This document shows, piece after piece, positions 1 to 11,866 of a DNA stretch of 64,000 nt. Positions within the stretch are counted from its first letter, which is position 1; each line of letters starts with the position of its first letter. Origin of the DNA: Owenia fusiformis (lineage: Eukaryota; Annelida; Polychaeta; Sabellida; Oweniidae); assembly GCA_903813345.2 (NCBI GenBank), contig CAIIXF020000004.1, positions 22,321,985-22,385,984 on the forward strand, in the 5' to 3' direction. The position numbers and the translations under genes are program-made. A model generated the notes under the pieces. The model did not search any database. It was given only the letters and a program-made list of their open reading frames with translations, and had not been told where the DNA came from.

Positions 1-623
1 GTGACCTAGTTTAATGACCTTGACCTTTGACCTTGAAAATTTCACTTTTTCAGACCTCAGTAGGTGTTTTGTAATTAAGCTGACCTAAATTTAAATCCAA
101 AATATAAATTTAGAAAATCAACTTTTTTGACCTTTTCAAGGTCACTGAAGGTGAATGAAAGGTCAAATCTAAAATCTAAGGTCAGATTCGAACTTCTGAG
201 AACTTGAAGATGTTTTTAAAAAAAAAAATTGGTCAATTTGGAGCAAGTTGAAAAATTCAAAATGGCCGCCAAATTGAAAAATTCAAAATGGCCACCATGT
301 AATTCAGCCAGCATACCCAAAACCTAATCAAATCTTGGCAATAGTCTGCTCTTGCATCTGTAAAAATTTCAAGTTGAACGGATAAGTGGTTTTCCTGGAA
401 TTTTGATGACAAGATTTTTTGAAAAATTCAAAATGGCCGCCACGTAGTTTACCCAGCATGCCCTTAACCTAATCAGATCTTGGTACTAGTCTGCTCTTGC
501 ATCTGTAAAAATTTCAAGTTGAACAGGTAAGCAGTTATCCTGGAAATTTGATGACAAGATTTGGTTTATGTCCCGCCCGCCCGCACGCCCGCCCGCACGA
601 CCGCACGCCCGCCCGCCCGCCCA
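1..623. repeat. ATGGCCGCC-type tandem element with GC-rich tail
   Basis: The segment opens with GACCTTGACCTTT-like short repeats. It continues with two copies of a ~150 bp unit (about 264-420 and 421-570), each with a core like AAATGGCCGCC and the shared phrase CTGCTCTTGCATCTG. It ends at 569-622 in a GC-rich run of CCCG/CGCAC units that contrasts sharply with the AT-rich surroundings. The same layout (ATGGCCGCC units followed by a simple GC-rich tail) recurs at 38.4-39.5 kb, and the GACCTTG part recurs at 28.77-28.99 kb, so this is a dispersed element. The class is unknown and the left end lies outside the window. Confidence 0.7.
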
Positions 624-968
624 ACAGCACAAGACGACAACAATATAGCACTTTTTCAAAGTGCGATAAAAATCCTATAAACAATTTAAACAAGAATCTG
701 TTCCTCAATGTTCTTCATTCTTTTGTGAATTTGTAAAGGCGTTTTGGCATTAGCATTCAGAAATTAGTAGTGTAAAAAGTCAATAAGCCCATTTTGACCA
801 TTTGGGGTCTTTATCTGATTATGGATGCTTTCTAGGGGTTTAACTAGCACATACTCTAAAGACTTCTGTATAAATGGCCCCCTGTAAACACTGAACAATT
901 TTCCTAAGCAAATTTTTTAAAAATTTACACAGGTTTTACTGTAACTATTTTATTTATCATTCTGGGAT

Positions 969-1007
969 CCACAGCCTGTCCTTATCCCGTGGATACACAG
1001 GCTGTGG
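969..1007. repeat. Perfect 11 bp inverted repeat (hairpin)
   Basis: CCACAGCCTGT at 969-979 pairs exactly with ACAGGCTGTGG at 997-1007 across a 17-base loop. A related half-arm (CAACAGCCTGTGG) lies near 39.78 kb, which suggests a fragment of a dispersed fold-back element. Confidence 0.6.
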
Positions 1008-1081
1008 GAAAACAGCTGCAGAATATGTTTCCTTTAGCCTGAAATGTAGGCACTTATTATATCAATTACAAGGATCAATTA

Positions 1082-1510
1082 CCCAAATGCGAGTAGGTAG
1101 TTACCAGTTTCACCACCAGGTAGCTGATTCGGGTCAATTAACATGGCAGGTATATAAGAAAGTTCCCTTAAACTTGAATATTATCAATTTAAGTGGCTCA
1201 ATTTTCATATAACCCTTATGTGTCTGATACTTATACTCATGAAAATATGTCCAGTAAAGCAAAATATTATCTGTCCACTAAAAGAAAAGATATTTCATTT
1301 TTGTGATTTTATAGCATGGGGTCTATGGGGAATCTCCCCGAGCTAGAAGTCACATTTTCAAAGAAAATTAATTTTTCAAAGTTGAATAACACTTTTTAAA
1401 ACCACATTTCTAGATGTAATTTTACATGTAGATTTCAAATATGATATTACTTTGACTGAATTTTGAATTTTTAATGACGTAAATCAAGATTATTTCTACT
1501 CGCATCTGGG
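1082..1510. mobile_element. 429 bp MITE with TTA target duplication
   Basis: The ends are inverted repeats: CCCAAATGCGAGTAG on the left and the complement of CCCAGATGCGAGTAG on the right, 14 of 15 bases matching. TTA lies directly outside both ends (1079-1081 and 1511-1513). A related inverted copy lies at 58626-58932 and a truncated right end at about 6387-6461. A 3 bp TTA duplication is typical of PIF/Harbinger elements, but the terminal bases are not the usual GGG/GRG, so the superfamily is left open. There is no coding capacity. Confidence 0.75.
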
Positions 1511-1576
1511 TTATTGATCATGAGTATTGCATAGTCAAGTTGGCTAAAATTTAAATTAGAAAACAATAAACAAAAA

Positions 1577-1680
1577 GGCATTAACATATAAAATGTTACC
1601 ACATGTCATTTGTTACAGATGCCAAACTTTGATCACCAACAACCATTCACCGTCACAAAACAATATGTCACCACCAAATA
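1577..1680 (+). repeat. Interspersed family B copy
   Basis: It begins with AAGGCATTAACAT, followed by a CATTTGTTACAGATGCCAA block and AACAATATGTCACCACC. The same three blocks in the same order recur near 12.55, 14.85, 24.11, 26.38, 33.61 and 38.24 kb. Confidence 0.65.
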
Positions 1681-3491
1681 GAAATGAATTTTGTAAACAT
1701 CATCATAGTCAGTTTAATAAATGTAAAAACAAGAACTACAAAAAAGGTTTTCTATGCAATGAATTTAATGAATTATAAGAAGGTTCAATCTTAGGCAATA
1801 CTTTATCCTCAAAATGTACTCATTTACTCGGAGAATGCAGTGGGTAGGAACATGTTTTGTCTCACGATAAATAAGAGTCTCTCTCAAACATTAGATAAAG
1901 AGGCGCTCTGATAAAGAAGAATGCTGTTTTATGGGACAGATAATCTATCATACTAGAACATAACTATTAAAGCCTTCAATTCTACATATGATTTATGGCA
2001 CATATGTCATCTAATTTGACCTATTGTAATTCAATACTCCTATTCGCGATAAGAGTTCAGGTGGTAATTTACATAAATATCTCCCATGATGCATCGCTTT
2101 GGAAGGGACAAATTTTCATTGGCCCGCCGAACGAGTCGATTACTCTGAACGTTTCTCAGCTTCTGATCTTCCATCAGCCCTCAAGCATAGTTATATAATC
2201 AAATCTATTCAATAATCAGAAAGATAATCGGAGATTCAAAGTAACATTATTTATATTTTTTGATATTCGATGGCGTCTGAGCAATTTCTGGGATATCAGT
2301 GATGTCACTGGAATTGGACGGCATTTTTAACTACACATTACTTCGGATTTGGGGATTATAGCTCAAATTGCTTTGTCATATATCTTAATTACATACATAC
2401 CTATCGTTTGTGCAAATGAAACTCTACATAAAATGTTTAATAGAGCCGCAGTGCGGCATTGAAAATAGCACCCCTGTGTAACCCAATGGGAAAGAACCCG
2501 GATGTAGATGAAGTTGTACCATACATGAGAGCTCTTCAAACGAGAGGTTGCTAAACTGAACGAAATTAAACGTTATCGCGTATTGGTATATTATGGCAGG
2601 ATTTCTATTAGGTGACCTTAACATACTTCAATCATCTTACATTCTGTAAATAAGGATTTGAAATGTGAGTTAGGAGCTAGTGAAGGCATATTAGAGAGGT
2701 TTTGCACAACATTTATAGCTTAAAGTATCTTAAATATGTAGCGCATTCTTCAGATTTATGCATAGTAGTTCAATTGATGAGATGTGGTTGTGGCCACGTT
2801 TTAGCTAAAACCCGTTATGTGAAACTATCTCAGAGATTTATCTGAAAACATGTATGGTTCTATCCAAGCCCATCTTTCCCAAACGCTTGTATTTCAATGG
2901 ATAGTACAGCCTGTGAATCCCATAATAGGTATTCATACTTGTAAAAATAACATCCATAACTTATTAACCACCCCTCGTACTTCATACAGACCTAAATAGA
3001 TTCATATCTTAATGGGATCTTTTGAGATTTGATATTGATTCTGAGATGCAATCATTTTTGTAAACAAGTCTGTGAATTGAAATTGATCTACTGCTGTTTT
3101 GTAGATAACATAATCAAATTTAAAACTGGCTGGCTATGAAGTCAATGTGCAAATACAAAGTAAATGCTTTTCAATAAGTTGCGTATCAATCTTAATTCTT
3201 CAACTTGAACAGTGATCTGTATCTTGATCTGTCAAGTATGAATTAGTTTTTGAGATTCTAATAGCAGGTTTGCACCCACCTGAGAATTCTAAATTTAATT
3301 TTATTCTATTTTCATTCCAAATACTCCTTACCATCTCTCTCTATTGTAATACATAATGTTTTAATGAAAACACATTCAGCTTTACTCTTCTACCGATTGG
3401 TGTGTGCATATATCATTGAAAGTCACTAATTATGAGAACCTTTTCAATAAAGTTTCAATTTTACTTGATTATTCTCAAGCAACTGCCTTAC
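1681..3491. other. No gene recognised; possible intron of the minus-strand gene
   Basis: AT-rich unique-looking DNA. A patch at 2000-2200 and one at 2440-2630 are less AT-rich and hold short open frames on the minus strand, but without convincing splice sites. If the minus-strand exons at 3.5-5.2 kb are real, their downstream exons should lie here or left of the window. Confidence 0.4.
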
Positions 3492-3534
3492 CAAAATTTT
3501 AAAGGAAAATACTTCAGACATTTTTCAACTAAAA
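3492..3534 (-). CDS. Candidate exon 3 of unrecognised spliced gene
   Basis: On the minus strand a strong acceptor (pyrimidine-rich tract ending TTTTCACAG) precedes 43 bases that end at TTTTG followed by the donor GTAAGG. Only one frame is open and it reads LVEKCLKYFPLKF. That frame needs one base from the preceding exon, which matches an exon 2 ending at 3936 before the donor GTGAGT. An exon this short can arise by chance, so it rests mainly on the phase agreement and the quality of the splice sites. Confidence 0.25.
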
Positions 3535-3935
3535 CTGTGAAAATGAAGCTTAAGAGTAGAAATATACATCCTTTAGCATTGAATCTGTCTCATTTATTCA
3601 CATTTGCCTCATCAAACTTTTTATCCTGGCTACACCACTGACATATAAATGTTTGAAAATCATGTGTAAGAATTGCAGCTATTATGAGTTAACTTCAGTA
3701 AGCAATATAAGAACAGACTCAAAAATATATTCACTTATGGTGAGATGAGTGTAAGTAACCTCCCCCTCTCCTACTTAAAGAGATAGGTAAATACAATGGA
3801 GGAAGGAAGTGACCAACTCCCAACATCCTCACTTCATATATATAATCCCAATATTTACTGTTTTGCGACACATATACCATGACCAAAATTGAAATATTTA
3901 TAACTCTGTGAGTTCATTCATTGATACATACTCAC

Positions 3936-4038
3936 AAAACTTTTCATTTTGACCTACTTTCCAGACACCATATTTCAAAAACGAGTCAAAATACTTTCCT
4001 TCGTGCATGTAAGAGCATTTGCGTTGGACACCGTGATA
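3936..4038 (-). CDS. Candidate exon 2 of unrecognised spliced gene
   Basis: On the minus strand a classic acceptor (CCTTCCCCACCACC, then TTATTGCAG) opens an exon that reads YHGVQRKCSYMHEGKYFDSF and continues LKYGVWKVGQNEKF, ending before the donor GTGAGT. An alternative donor GTAGGT 22 bases earlier would end it after VWK, in phase 0. The incoming phase (0) agrees with the first exon at 5117-5200. The composition looks like real protein, with many aromatic and charged residues. The family was not recognised. Confidence 0.4.
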
Positions 4039-4348
4039 CTGCAATAAGGTGGTGGGGAAGGGTTGGCTTACTTTCCTTCAATACTTTCAACTTTCTTACA
4101 AATATGTTCACAAGCACTAGTTTTAGTGTACCTGCCATATCTATTGAAAACAGATGCTATTTTAGAGCCTTTAAATGCTCCAATTTGTATATAGTTTAGG
4201 GACAGAATTGCCAATCAGGTAAAATGTTTACATAACTTTCCCCATAAGAGTTGGAAATTGAACTCAGGTATAATATAACTAAACCCATATGCTGCGTCTA
4301 CCTGGTTGAAATATACTTCTGCTTCTACTTTTATACACAATTTTGCCA

Positions 4349-4505
4349 TATTTCTCTCTAAAATTTGAATGAAATGTCTGATTTTCTTTCATTTCTATAC
4401 AATTTAGCGTGTTAACTACATGCCTGTTTACTTTATTCCTTGCTAATTCTCCTCCTTTGCACTCTATTTTATGTTTTGAAATGAGACCATTGTGACATTT
4501 TATTG
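4349..4505 (+). repeat. Interspersed family A copy
   Basis: It runs from TTTCTCTCTAAAATTTGAATG through CTACATGCCTGTTTAC to the ACATTTT end. It is nearly full length and slightly diverged in the final third. Confidence 0.75.
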
Positions 4506-4644
4506 ATAGATTATGTAAATACCTGTGCCTTTTATTCACCATATTATACCTTGCTTCAACAGATCATGCTAATTTTGACAGGCAATCAATCTTGAAAATA
4601 CATGTTACAAGAACAGATTAATTACACAGGAATTTCCCTTTATA

Positions 4645-4925
4645 AATATCAAGCTAACCTGCAGAATTTGAAAATGGTAACTGAGTTGAGTAGCAAATCA
4701 AGCCAACCTGCAGAACTTGAAAATGGCAACTGAAGTTGAGTAGCAAATCAAGCAAACCTGCAGAACTTGAAAATGGTAACTGAGTTGAGTAGCAAATCAA
4801 GCCAACCTGCAGAACTTGAAAATGGCAACTGAAGTTGAGTAGCAAATCAAGCCAACCTAACTTGTAAACTGCAAGTAAACTTGAGTGGCAAATCAAGACA
4901 AACTGCAGAACCTGAAAACGGCAAG
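4645..4925. repeat. ~54 bp tandem repeat
   Basis: About five copies of a unit containing CAAGCCAACCTGCAGAACTTG, AAAATGG and GTTGAGTAGCAAAT. Alternate copies are more alike (GTAACTGAGTTG versus GCAACTGAAGTTG), indicating a ~108 bp higher-order unit. Confidence 0.8.
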
Positions 4926-5116
4926 TAAACTGCTACTGAAAATAGGGTAGTTCAGGCAAGCCAAATTTAACCTTACTTGTTGTCTTGATAGGAACTCATG
5001 GTATTTGATGATATTTCTGAGTTAGAACTGATAAAATGAATGGTTTCTATCAGTGTATCCAGATCTAAAAGAGAACTTCAAATTGTGAGTGAAAAATTAA
5101 TGTTTTCTCAACCTAC

Positions 5117-5200
5117 CCTAAGTCCCAGCATCCAGGCGCATATTTGAACCATCGCTTTCTCGTGTTGCTCCTTCATAAAACTATCCCATGCGGTCGCCAT
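5117..5200 (-). CDS. Candidate first exon of unrecognised spliced gene
   Basis: On the minus strand an ATG in good context (TCCATGG) starts a 28-codon frame, MATAWDSFMKEQHEKAMVQI then CAWMLGLR. It ends exactly at the donor in AGG|GTAGGT, phase 0. The patch is clearly richer in GC and CpG than its surroundings. A perfect 16 bp palindrome of the RFX X-box type lies 15 bases upstream of the ATG, with two further X-box-like sites within 0.9 kb. Short exons at 3936-4038 and 3492-3534 continue in compatible phase. X-boxes are typical of ciliary genes, so a ciliary role is an inference only. The gene would continue past the left edge or end in the first 3.5 kb. Confidence 0.45.
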
Positions 5201-5214
5201 GGACACAAATGCAT

Positions 5215-5230
5215 GGTTACTATAGTAACC
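5215..5230. promoter_or_regulatory. Palindromic X-box-like site
   Basis: GGTTACTATAGTAACC is a perfect palindrome matching the RFX pattern of two RYYNYY-type half sites with a 2-base spacer. It sits just upstream of the candidate minus-strand ATG at 5200. Confidence 0.45.
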
Positions 5231-5873
5231 AAATAACAATAGTATTTTCTGACTGGTTCATAGATGTACCATCAGCAAATTTCCATTTCTGATTTACACA
5301 ACTCCTGTTTTGCTATATATATCCAATGTTTAAGTTTCTCTATCAGATCGGGTTAATATATCCCCGGAGAAAATGGGTATTTAATTTAGTGCATACCTCA
5401 TCTGATATTCCAATATCTGTATCAAAAATATATATCATCATTTAAGTCCTTATTTACTTTCTAGAGGATAAAACACACTCTATTGACACAAATCTGTCAT
5501 CGCTAAAGCAACGTTTTATTTTATATCCTTGTTATGCAAATATTGCATAATGAAACATTGCTTTTCCTGAAGCAAATTGTTTTATCACTATGGTGATGTC
5601 CAGAACTTGTTATAGATACAGTACATCCTTTCTGTAGAATTCTGAGAAATTCTAAGCTTACATCCCAGCTCTAAGCAATTACTGCAAACAATTATATATG
5701 TATGTATATACAATTGTAATATATATCATGAAATTGTATCCATGTGTGGTATGCATGGTATTAGATCAGTATGGCATTTAACCAATAGTCAGATTTTCCT
5801 TGGATTCATGCATTATTCCTTTAAGTCCATAATTCCTTTCAGATAAGCCTATTACTCCTTTAAATAATCCACG

Positions 5874-5887
5874 GTTGCCATGGCGAA
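5874..5887. promoter_or_regulatory. X-box-like site
   Basis: GTTGCCATGGCGAA has a perfect left RFX half site (GTTGCC), an AT spacer and a near-perfect right half. It lies 674 bases upstream of the candidate minus-strand start at 5200. Confidence 0.35.
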
Positions 5888-6055
5888 TCTGTTGTATAAA
5901 AAAAATTCAGTTATCATCCATGTTATTTTGTGTTATTTCTCAATAATTAGCATTTCTTTCCAAATTTAAGACTCTTCGCACTTTGTCCATCTTGTCTTAT
6001 AATTTTCTCAGGGGACAAAGATAGATACTGTCAATATCATAGCATCACAAATATT

Positions 6056-6069
6056 GTTACCATAGCAAC
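6056..6069. promoter_or_regulatory. Consensus X-box (RFX site)
   Basis: GTTACCATAGCAAC matches the canonical RFX X-box exactly in both half sites with a 2-base spacer. With the sites at 5215 and 5874 it makes three X-box-like sites in under 0.9 kb, all upstream of the candidate first exon on the minus strand. Confidence 0.45.
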
Positions 6070-6386
6070 GTGAATTTTCATCATGTTGTTCCATTGATAA
6101 ATGATACAGCTGTTGAAAAGAGTTCTGAATGACCATTCATATTTCCCGATCCTTTATTCATCCCAAATATTATTGATTCTTTATTTTTATTGAATCATTT
6201 TCATATGTTACTTTTAAAAACAGATTTCCCAATGACCATTTACAACTCCTAGATCTTTTCTGTATCCTAATAAAATATTGATTCTTATGAAGTGGCTTTT
6301 AAACATTGCTTTTTATTTGTGCATTAGAATTAATTTGACATTATATTAATAATCAATATGTTATGACTGCCACTTAGATTTTAAAT

Positions 6387-6461
6387 GTGATATCCCTCTG
6401 ACAAAATTTTTTATATTTAATGCAAATCAAGATCATTTCTACTTGCATCTAGTCTATTGAT
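6387..6461 (+). mobile_element. Truncated right end of the TTA-flanked MITE
   Basis: It matches about the last 75 bases of the element at 1082-1510 (TTTAATG, AAATCAAGATCATTTCTACT, TGCATCTAG). The left part is missing. Confidence 0.6.
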
Positions 6462-6483
6462 ATTTTGGCCTGATTGTAAATGT

Positions 6484-6556
6484 AGCTTCTCTCTAAAATT
6501 TGAATGAAGTGTCTGATTTTCTTGCATTTCTCTTTTTTAAAACATGGCCACCTTGT
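6484..6556 (+). repeat. Family A copy with internal deletion
   Basis: The first ~50 bases of the family (CTCTCTAAAATTTGAATGAAG to TTGCATTTCT) are joined directly to its last ~25 bases (TTTTAAAACATGGCCACCTTG). Confidence 0.65.
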
Positions 6557-6667
6557 CCAATTTTATGGCATTTCTAAACAATTCTAGCAGGGATTATCAA
6601 AGAAATTCCATTTGCCTATTGATTAAATTACCTCTTCCCTATGGCCTAATTTCCTGAAAAAGTCACG

Positions 6668-6830
6668 GTGGTCAATAATGTTACAGTTTTGAAATGCAAA
6701 ATAGAGTGGAAAAGGGTGGAATTAGCAAGGAATAAAGGAAACAGGCACGTAGGGAACACTCTAAATTATATAGAAATGCAAGAAAATCAGACACTTCATT
6801 CAAATTCTAGAGAGAAATTGTGCAGGATAT
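6668..6830 (-). repeat. Interspersed family A copy, reverse
   Basis: Reverse-oriented and nearly complete: TTTTGAAATGCAAAATAGAG at its left, TTCAAATTCTAGAGAG at its right. Any reading frame here is repeat, not gene. Confidence 0.75.
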
Positions 6831-8317
6831 CAGAGAAAAGTGTTGAGAAATTTATGACAAAAATACAAGTAGTAATATTGTACATTCTATTACAGGAAGA
6901 AACTCGCTTTTAAATGAGTTAAATCAATCTTTTGAAATAAAAGGAGTATTCAATGCTATATGCTATAAGCAGGATTTTCATAAATTGCAGATGTTACATT
7001 CCTAATCAACAACATCTGGCTGCAGCTGTGGATTTATCAACCAACTTTTGCCAACCTTTAAGCTTACATAGAGACCTGATCCCTCTGGCAATTTTTTCTA
7101 TCTTCTAAAATTATTTCATACAAAAAAAATGTTGAACTACAAAGTATTAAGAAAATTGCCATGTGGAGATTAGTTAGTTTAGTTCTTTAAGAAACAATAC
7201 AATAGTACAAAGATTGCATTATTTTCTCAAAATCTAATTATTACCTAATATCCCTGAGGTATTTTTAGTATGTTTTTTAGGGCTTAATTTAATAATTCAT
7301 TCTGCAAATCTAATCTCGATTTCTTCCTTTGAAAACTAGAAAGCTATGAAGAAGTATATTCCGAATGTGTGTATAACCTGCAATCACTGAAACATTAAAG
7401 ACCAAGTATAGGGTACACAATGTAGACTTTTGTCAATAATGAATATATTCATAAATCAAATTGACCTAGTTTTAAATTTGCATATTGTTTATTAATAACC
7501 AAGGTATTATATTGCTTAACAATCAAACTTCAATTTTAGCTTCATTGCCTAATACACTCCTTAAAAAAGTTAAGGATCAGTGGTTTTCCTCATAGGTTTA
7601 TATGTTAACCCCCATATTTGTTTGAACGATTATTTTCTAAGCGTGGAACAAAACATTTTTTGAAAGTATATTCCTTAATAAAATATATTGATCTTAATTT
7701 TTTGTATCTACTTCATGGTTGCATAGTTCCTTGTAAGGTAAAAAAAGTATAAGATGAAAATCAATAAAAAGTAAAGTCAAACTGACTCTTGTGCTTTAGT
7801 TTATCTATTCCTGTCATTTGCAGGATTAATAGTAAGAGATGTACTTATGCTTCTTCTAGAAGCATTATTAACTATGATTACAGGGTATAATTTAGTTTTT
7901 TTGAGCACAAAGCTAGTTTTAATAGAATGTTAAAGAAATAAATGCCAGATCATTAGTAAATAGAAAATTTAAGATGCAAATAAAAATGGCTTTTTTCTAT
8001 AATTGTGACCTTTTTATAAATAATCAATTTTTTCAGTATGGCTTTAATTAACTTGACATTTAAATATAAATCTAGGTTTGAATAATATAATGCCATAAAA
8101 ACTGACCATGTTAAAATGGCAATTCACCTTTGAGAAAATATAGAATAATATATTGATAAGACTGTCAATTAAAAATTACAAAATCGATTATGGACAACTT
8201 TACTGTCAAATTATAAATGCAAATATCTCAGTTTTGATACATAATGCATCATTTTTACGTCATAAATGCTTAAATAGATCAAGGCAGGTCTGATATACGA
8301 GATCTCCAGTTCATCAA
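6831..8317. other. AT-rich DNA, nothing recognised
   Basis: No open frame of note, no clear inverted ends and no tandem array were seen on either strand. Confidence 0.5.
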
Positions 8318-8462
8318 TATGGGTCAATAATTGACCTGGTCATCATTTACAGGAAGCAATATTCTAACTGGTTTTTATTTATATGGAGAAATATCTCAAC
8401 TGGTCATTGTTTACATGGGTCAATATCTGAACTGGCTATTATTCATATGGGCCAATATCACA
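8318..8462. repeat. ~37 bp degenerate tandem repeat
   Basis: Four units of the form ATGGGTCAATATCTGAACTGG plus TCATTATTTAT are visible; the short plus-strand frame through it is a by-product. Confidence 0.65.
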
Positions 8463-8744
8463 ATTCTGTTTAAAACCCATTTGTGTGTGTTACATCTATT
8501 TTTACATATAAAAGATAAGTTATTGATATGATTACAGTTAGGATCAAGAGAAATATGAATTATTTCATTCGGGTACTTTAAAAAAATAATCAAGTGTGTG
8601 AAAGCCAGGATTTAATTTTCGGGAAAGGCCTTAGCACTTGAATCTAGCTATTTTTAGCATTATGATGTCTACCGATAGCTTATTCTTGTCTTTCTAAGAA
8701 AACATGTAAAATCAATAGATGGCATCAATATGCCAATAATGCCA

Positions 8745-8990
8745 ATTATCATATGTTCATTTGTAAATTTTGACTTACATAACAAACGGACCATAATAAT
8801 AAAAAGTTACAGTTGCTAGGTAACACAAAGATAGGTTTAATCCCTATTCCCTAGATCCTCACCACCTTGATTAATCTGTATTATCATTTTGACTTATCTA
8901 ATGGACATATCATAAATAAAAACTACAGTTGTAGGGTGACAATACTATACAATATCGTTAAATCCTAATTCACTTAATCCCCACCCCCTT
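8745..8990. repeat. Twofold degenerate direct duplication
   Basis: The stretch ATCATATG...CATTTTGACTTACATAAC...TTACAGTTGCTAGG is followed ~125 bases later by ATCATTTTGACTTATCTAA...CTACAGTTGTAGG, both leading into a cytosine-rich CCTCACCACC/CCCCACCCCC stretch. The X-box-like GTTGCTAGGTAAC at 8812-8824 lies inside the first copy and is not kept in the second. Confidence 0.55.
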
Positions 8991-10112
8991 GACCCCCTCC
9001 TTGTCAATCTCCAACCTCACCCCATTGACCTCTACCTCAGTCTTCCCCCTTACCCTCTAACTCCCCTAAAATCTGATTCCACTCGCTCAAACATGTATAA
9101 TATGATAAAAAAAAGAAAGTGCCAAAAGATACATCCATGTAACTGACCCATGTAAAACCGTACCAAAACTTTACCAATTTAAAAATAATCGATGCCCAAT
9201 GCAGCTCCTCCTTTATTGAAAATGTTTCAAAATTGCAAGTTTAAAAAACTCTTCAATATGTTTCTGACGTGTAAAATGAAGCGATTTTGTGAAAAAATAA
9301 TCTGACACCATCAATATGGTGCAGGCCTGCCATTCAGAAATGCAGAACATTAATGAAAACCTGAAGACCAATTCAGGCTATAAACACGCCTGAAAATCCT
9401 TGATGCACAGATGTAGCTCGTGGTAAAGACCTATTATCCAAGAAGCATCAGCCTTACAAAATACTGTGTACTTTTAACACCGCAAAAACGTGTATTGTAA
9501 TATCCAACTGAAATTCACAAAATCCAATCCATGTAATCTGATGAGTATTCCTTTCCTATGGTATCCTCCTTTCCAATGATATATCTATGTGTAGTTTTAT
9601 CCATATATGAATGTATATTTTGTAGAAACAATCCAATTTTGCTGTTTTTACTCGGAATAAGGTTTCCTATTGAATGATTGTATTGGAGATCTGAGATGAG
9701 ATGATAGAATAGCCCTTACAAACAATCTTGCATGGTCATGAATTTCCTTGCAAAATAAATTAAGGGAAAGGGCAGAAAAATGTAGATGTTTTAGGATTAA
9801 AGGAAAAATATGTGATTTTGATACAAATTGATCATGATGAAATTTTAGTGCAGTGTCTTTGTGGAACTTATATGTCTAGAATCTTGTTTGATATTTTGTG
9901 AGGATTTTTTCACAATTTATCCTTTGCTTTATCTCAGATTGCTTGGACTTAGTTCAAATTGTTTCAATTTTGTAACTTGCAATTTGAATTACATGAGATA
10001 TTATGTTGATTTAGATCTTCTATTTTTCCATTTTGTAAGTCTGTTAGTCCATTTCAATTACTTTTTTCCCAAGATTTTTTACAGCTTCCGAATTGAAGAT
10101 CAAATAACTTGT
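8991..10112. other. No gene recognised
   Basis: It starts with a pyrimidine-rich strand (9000-9070, many CCCC and CTCC runs), then AT-rich DNA. A hydrophobic open frame around 9861-10172 has no ATG at its head and runs into a repeat, so it was not called. Confidence 0.45.
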
Positions 10113-10304
10113 GAACAAAACATCCGTCTGCTTATGCTTATTTCACTCAATTTCTCTCTAAAATTTGAATAAACACCTTACATTTTATGCATTTCTATAC
10201 AATTTAGAGTGTTGACTACATGCCTATGTACTTTATTCCTTGCTAATTCCACTCTTTTCCACTCTATTTTACATTTCAAAACAAGACTACCATGACATTT
10301 TCTT
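10113..10304 (+). repeat. Family A copy with 5' CCGTCTGCT end
   Basis: It starts with ATCCGTCTGCTTATGCTTA, which appears to be the true left end of the family, and runs to CATGACATTTTCTTG. This is one of the longest copies. Confidence 0.75.
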
Positions 10305-10629
10305 GTACAACAGATCAATTCTATGCTGAAGGGAATATGTTACCAACATAAACCTTACAAATTCTATTCAGGATTTTCTTTTTCAGATTTCAATGAATAT
10401 TTCCTTGAAATGAATTAATTATTGACTTATATCAGGTCAATCACTTTTTCCGACAAAAACGTTTTTTGATTGATTGGAGTTGTATAATTAACAAGTTATA
10501 ATTTCTCATCTCATGTTTTAATTTGTTTATTTTATTTTTTATTAGAATTCTGTTTTTAGATTAGTAGTCAATCAATATGTCTGCTCCATTAAGTTTTAAT
10601 TAAAAGGCTTTTTATATTTTTTCATACCT

Positions 10630-11690
10630 AATAAGCAATCAATGAACGACAATGTATTATACAAGTAATAAAAAGAAAAATACTGATTTAACTGATTTAA
10701 TACTTTCAAACATTAATAGACTAATAAAATGAAGTTCAAATTATGGAACTCAATAGATTTTTTCAGTTCATATGATCTCACTCGATATACAATGGGTGCA
10801 ACATCTTGAGTACTGGGGACTCAAAAAAGTTTAATCAAAAATACAAATATTCATTTTTCTCAAAAAATGAGTATACAAAGAAAGGTATTCAAATTTAAAC
10901 TGTACTCAAAGAAATAAGTACATATGCAATGATATATAGGCATAAAATGAACAAATCAGGTCTGGGAAACCTGGAGGCCAAAAACATTTCTAAGACACAA
11001 TCAGACAAAATGAACTTAAAGGGTTTACACAATGAACAATAATGAATGAACTAAAGGAATTAGCCCATTTTCAACTTTCCCCATCACTTTCTGCCTTGAG
11101 GAGTGTGTCGATTTCCTCTCCAATAATCTCTCTGTACTTTTAAAGACTATTTAAGATCAGACTAGAACTAGGGAAACAAGGAGATACAAAGATTTTTGAA
11201 GAAATAAAGCAGTGAATGTCCATTAGATTGAACACTGAATGTTTGTGAATATCTCTTTCACACATTTAAACACTGAATGTTTGAATATCTCTGTCACACA
11301 TTTTTAATTTCATTTCATTTATTAATGTTAATGTTATACAAATGAATACCAGTTTGATGCAAATAAGACCCAATAACCTCACAAAAGTAGCTGTCTTGCC
11401 CCTTAATGGAAATTTGAATGCTAAAAATGCCAGGTACTTATGAAGGCACAAAACTGATTCCCATCCTGATTGTTTGTTTTTTTAATTTTTCTTAATCAAG
11501 CAATCAATGGATCACTAACTTAACAAGTAAAAAGAAAAATACATGTACTGATTTAACACTTTCAAACATTAATAGACTAATAATATGCTGTTCAAATTAT
11601 GGAACTCAATAGATTTTTTTTCAGTTCATATGATCTCACTCGATATACAATGGGTACAACACCTTGAGTACTGGACTCAAAGAAATATAG
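10630..11690. repeat. Dispersed direct duplication (10.63-10.83 and 11.50-11.69 kb)
   Basis: About 190 bases are repeated with an offset near 860. Shared phrases include CTTTCAAACATTAATAGAC, AATTATGGAACTCAATAG and ATATGATCTCACTCGATATA. The DNA between is unrelated AT-rich sequence holding a short twofold repeat (GAATGTTTG-type, 11229-11301). Confidence 0.7.
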
Positions 11691-11866
11691 AGCTTAATAA
11701 TTTTTTTTCCAGTTTACAAGAAACAATACATGATGAGTACTACAACTTGAGGATTTTGATCGACCTGATCTCAGTATTCTGATTGGTCAAGGCCAGATAA
11801 AAGAAACATCTAACTGAAAGAAAGTAGACAAAGCTCTCTTTTAAAAAAAATCAAACCATTAGAGAA

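Noticed and set aside
2000-2200. Minus-strand frame starting MEDQKLRNVQSNRLVRRANE
   Set aside because: Protein-like, but poor start context, no clear donor, and short enough to be chance.
8812-8824. X-box-like GTTGCTAGGTAAC
   Set aside because: It sits in one copy of a degenerate local duplication with no candidate exon nearby; probably chance.
9861-10172. 103-codon hydrophobic plus-strand frame
   Set aside because: No ATG at its head, AT-driven composition, and it runs into a family A repeat.
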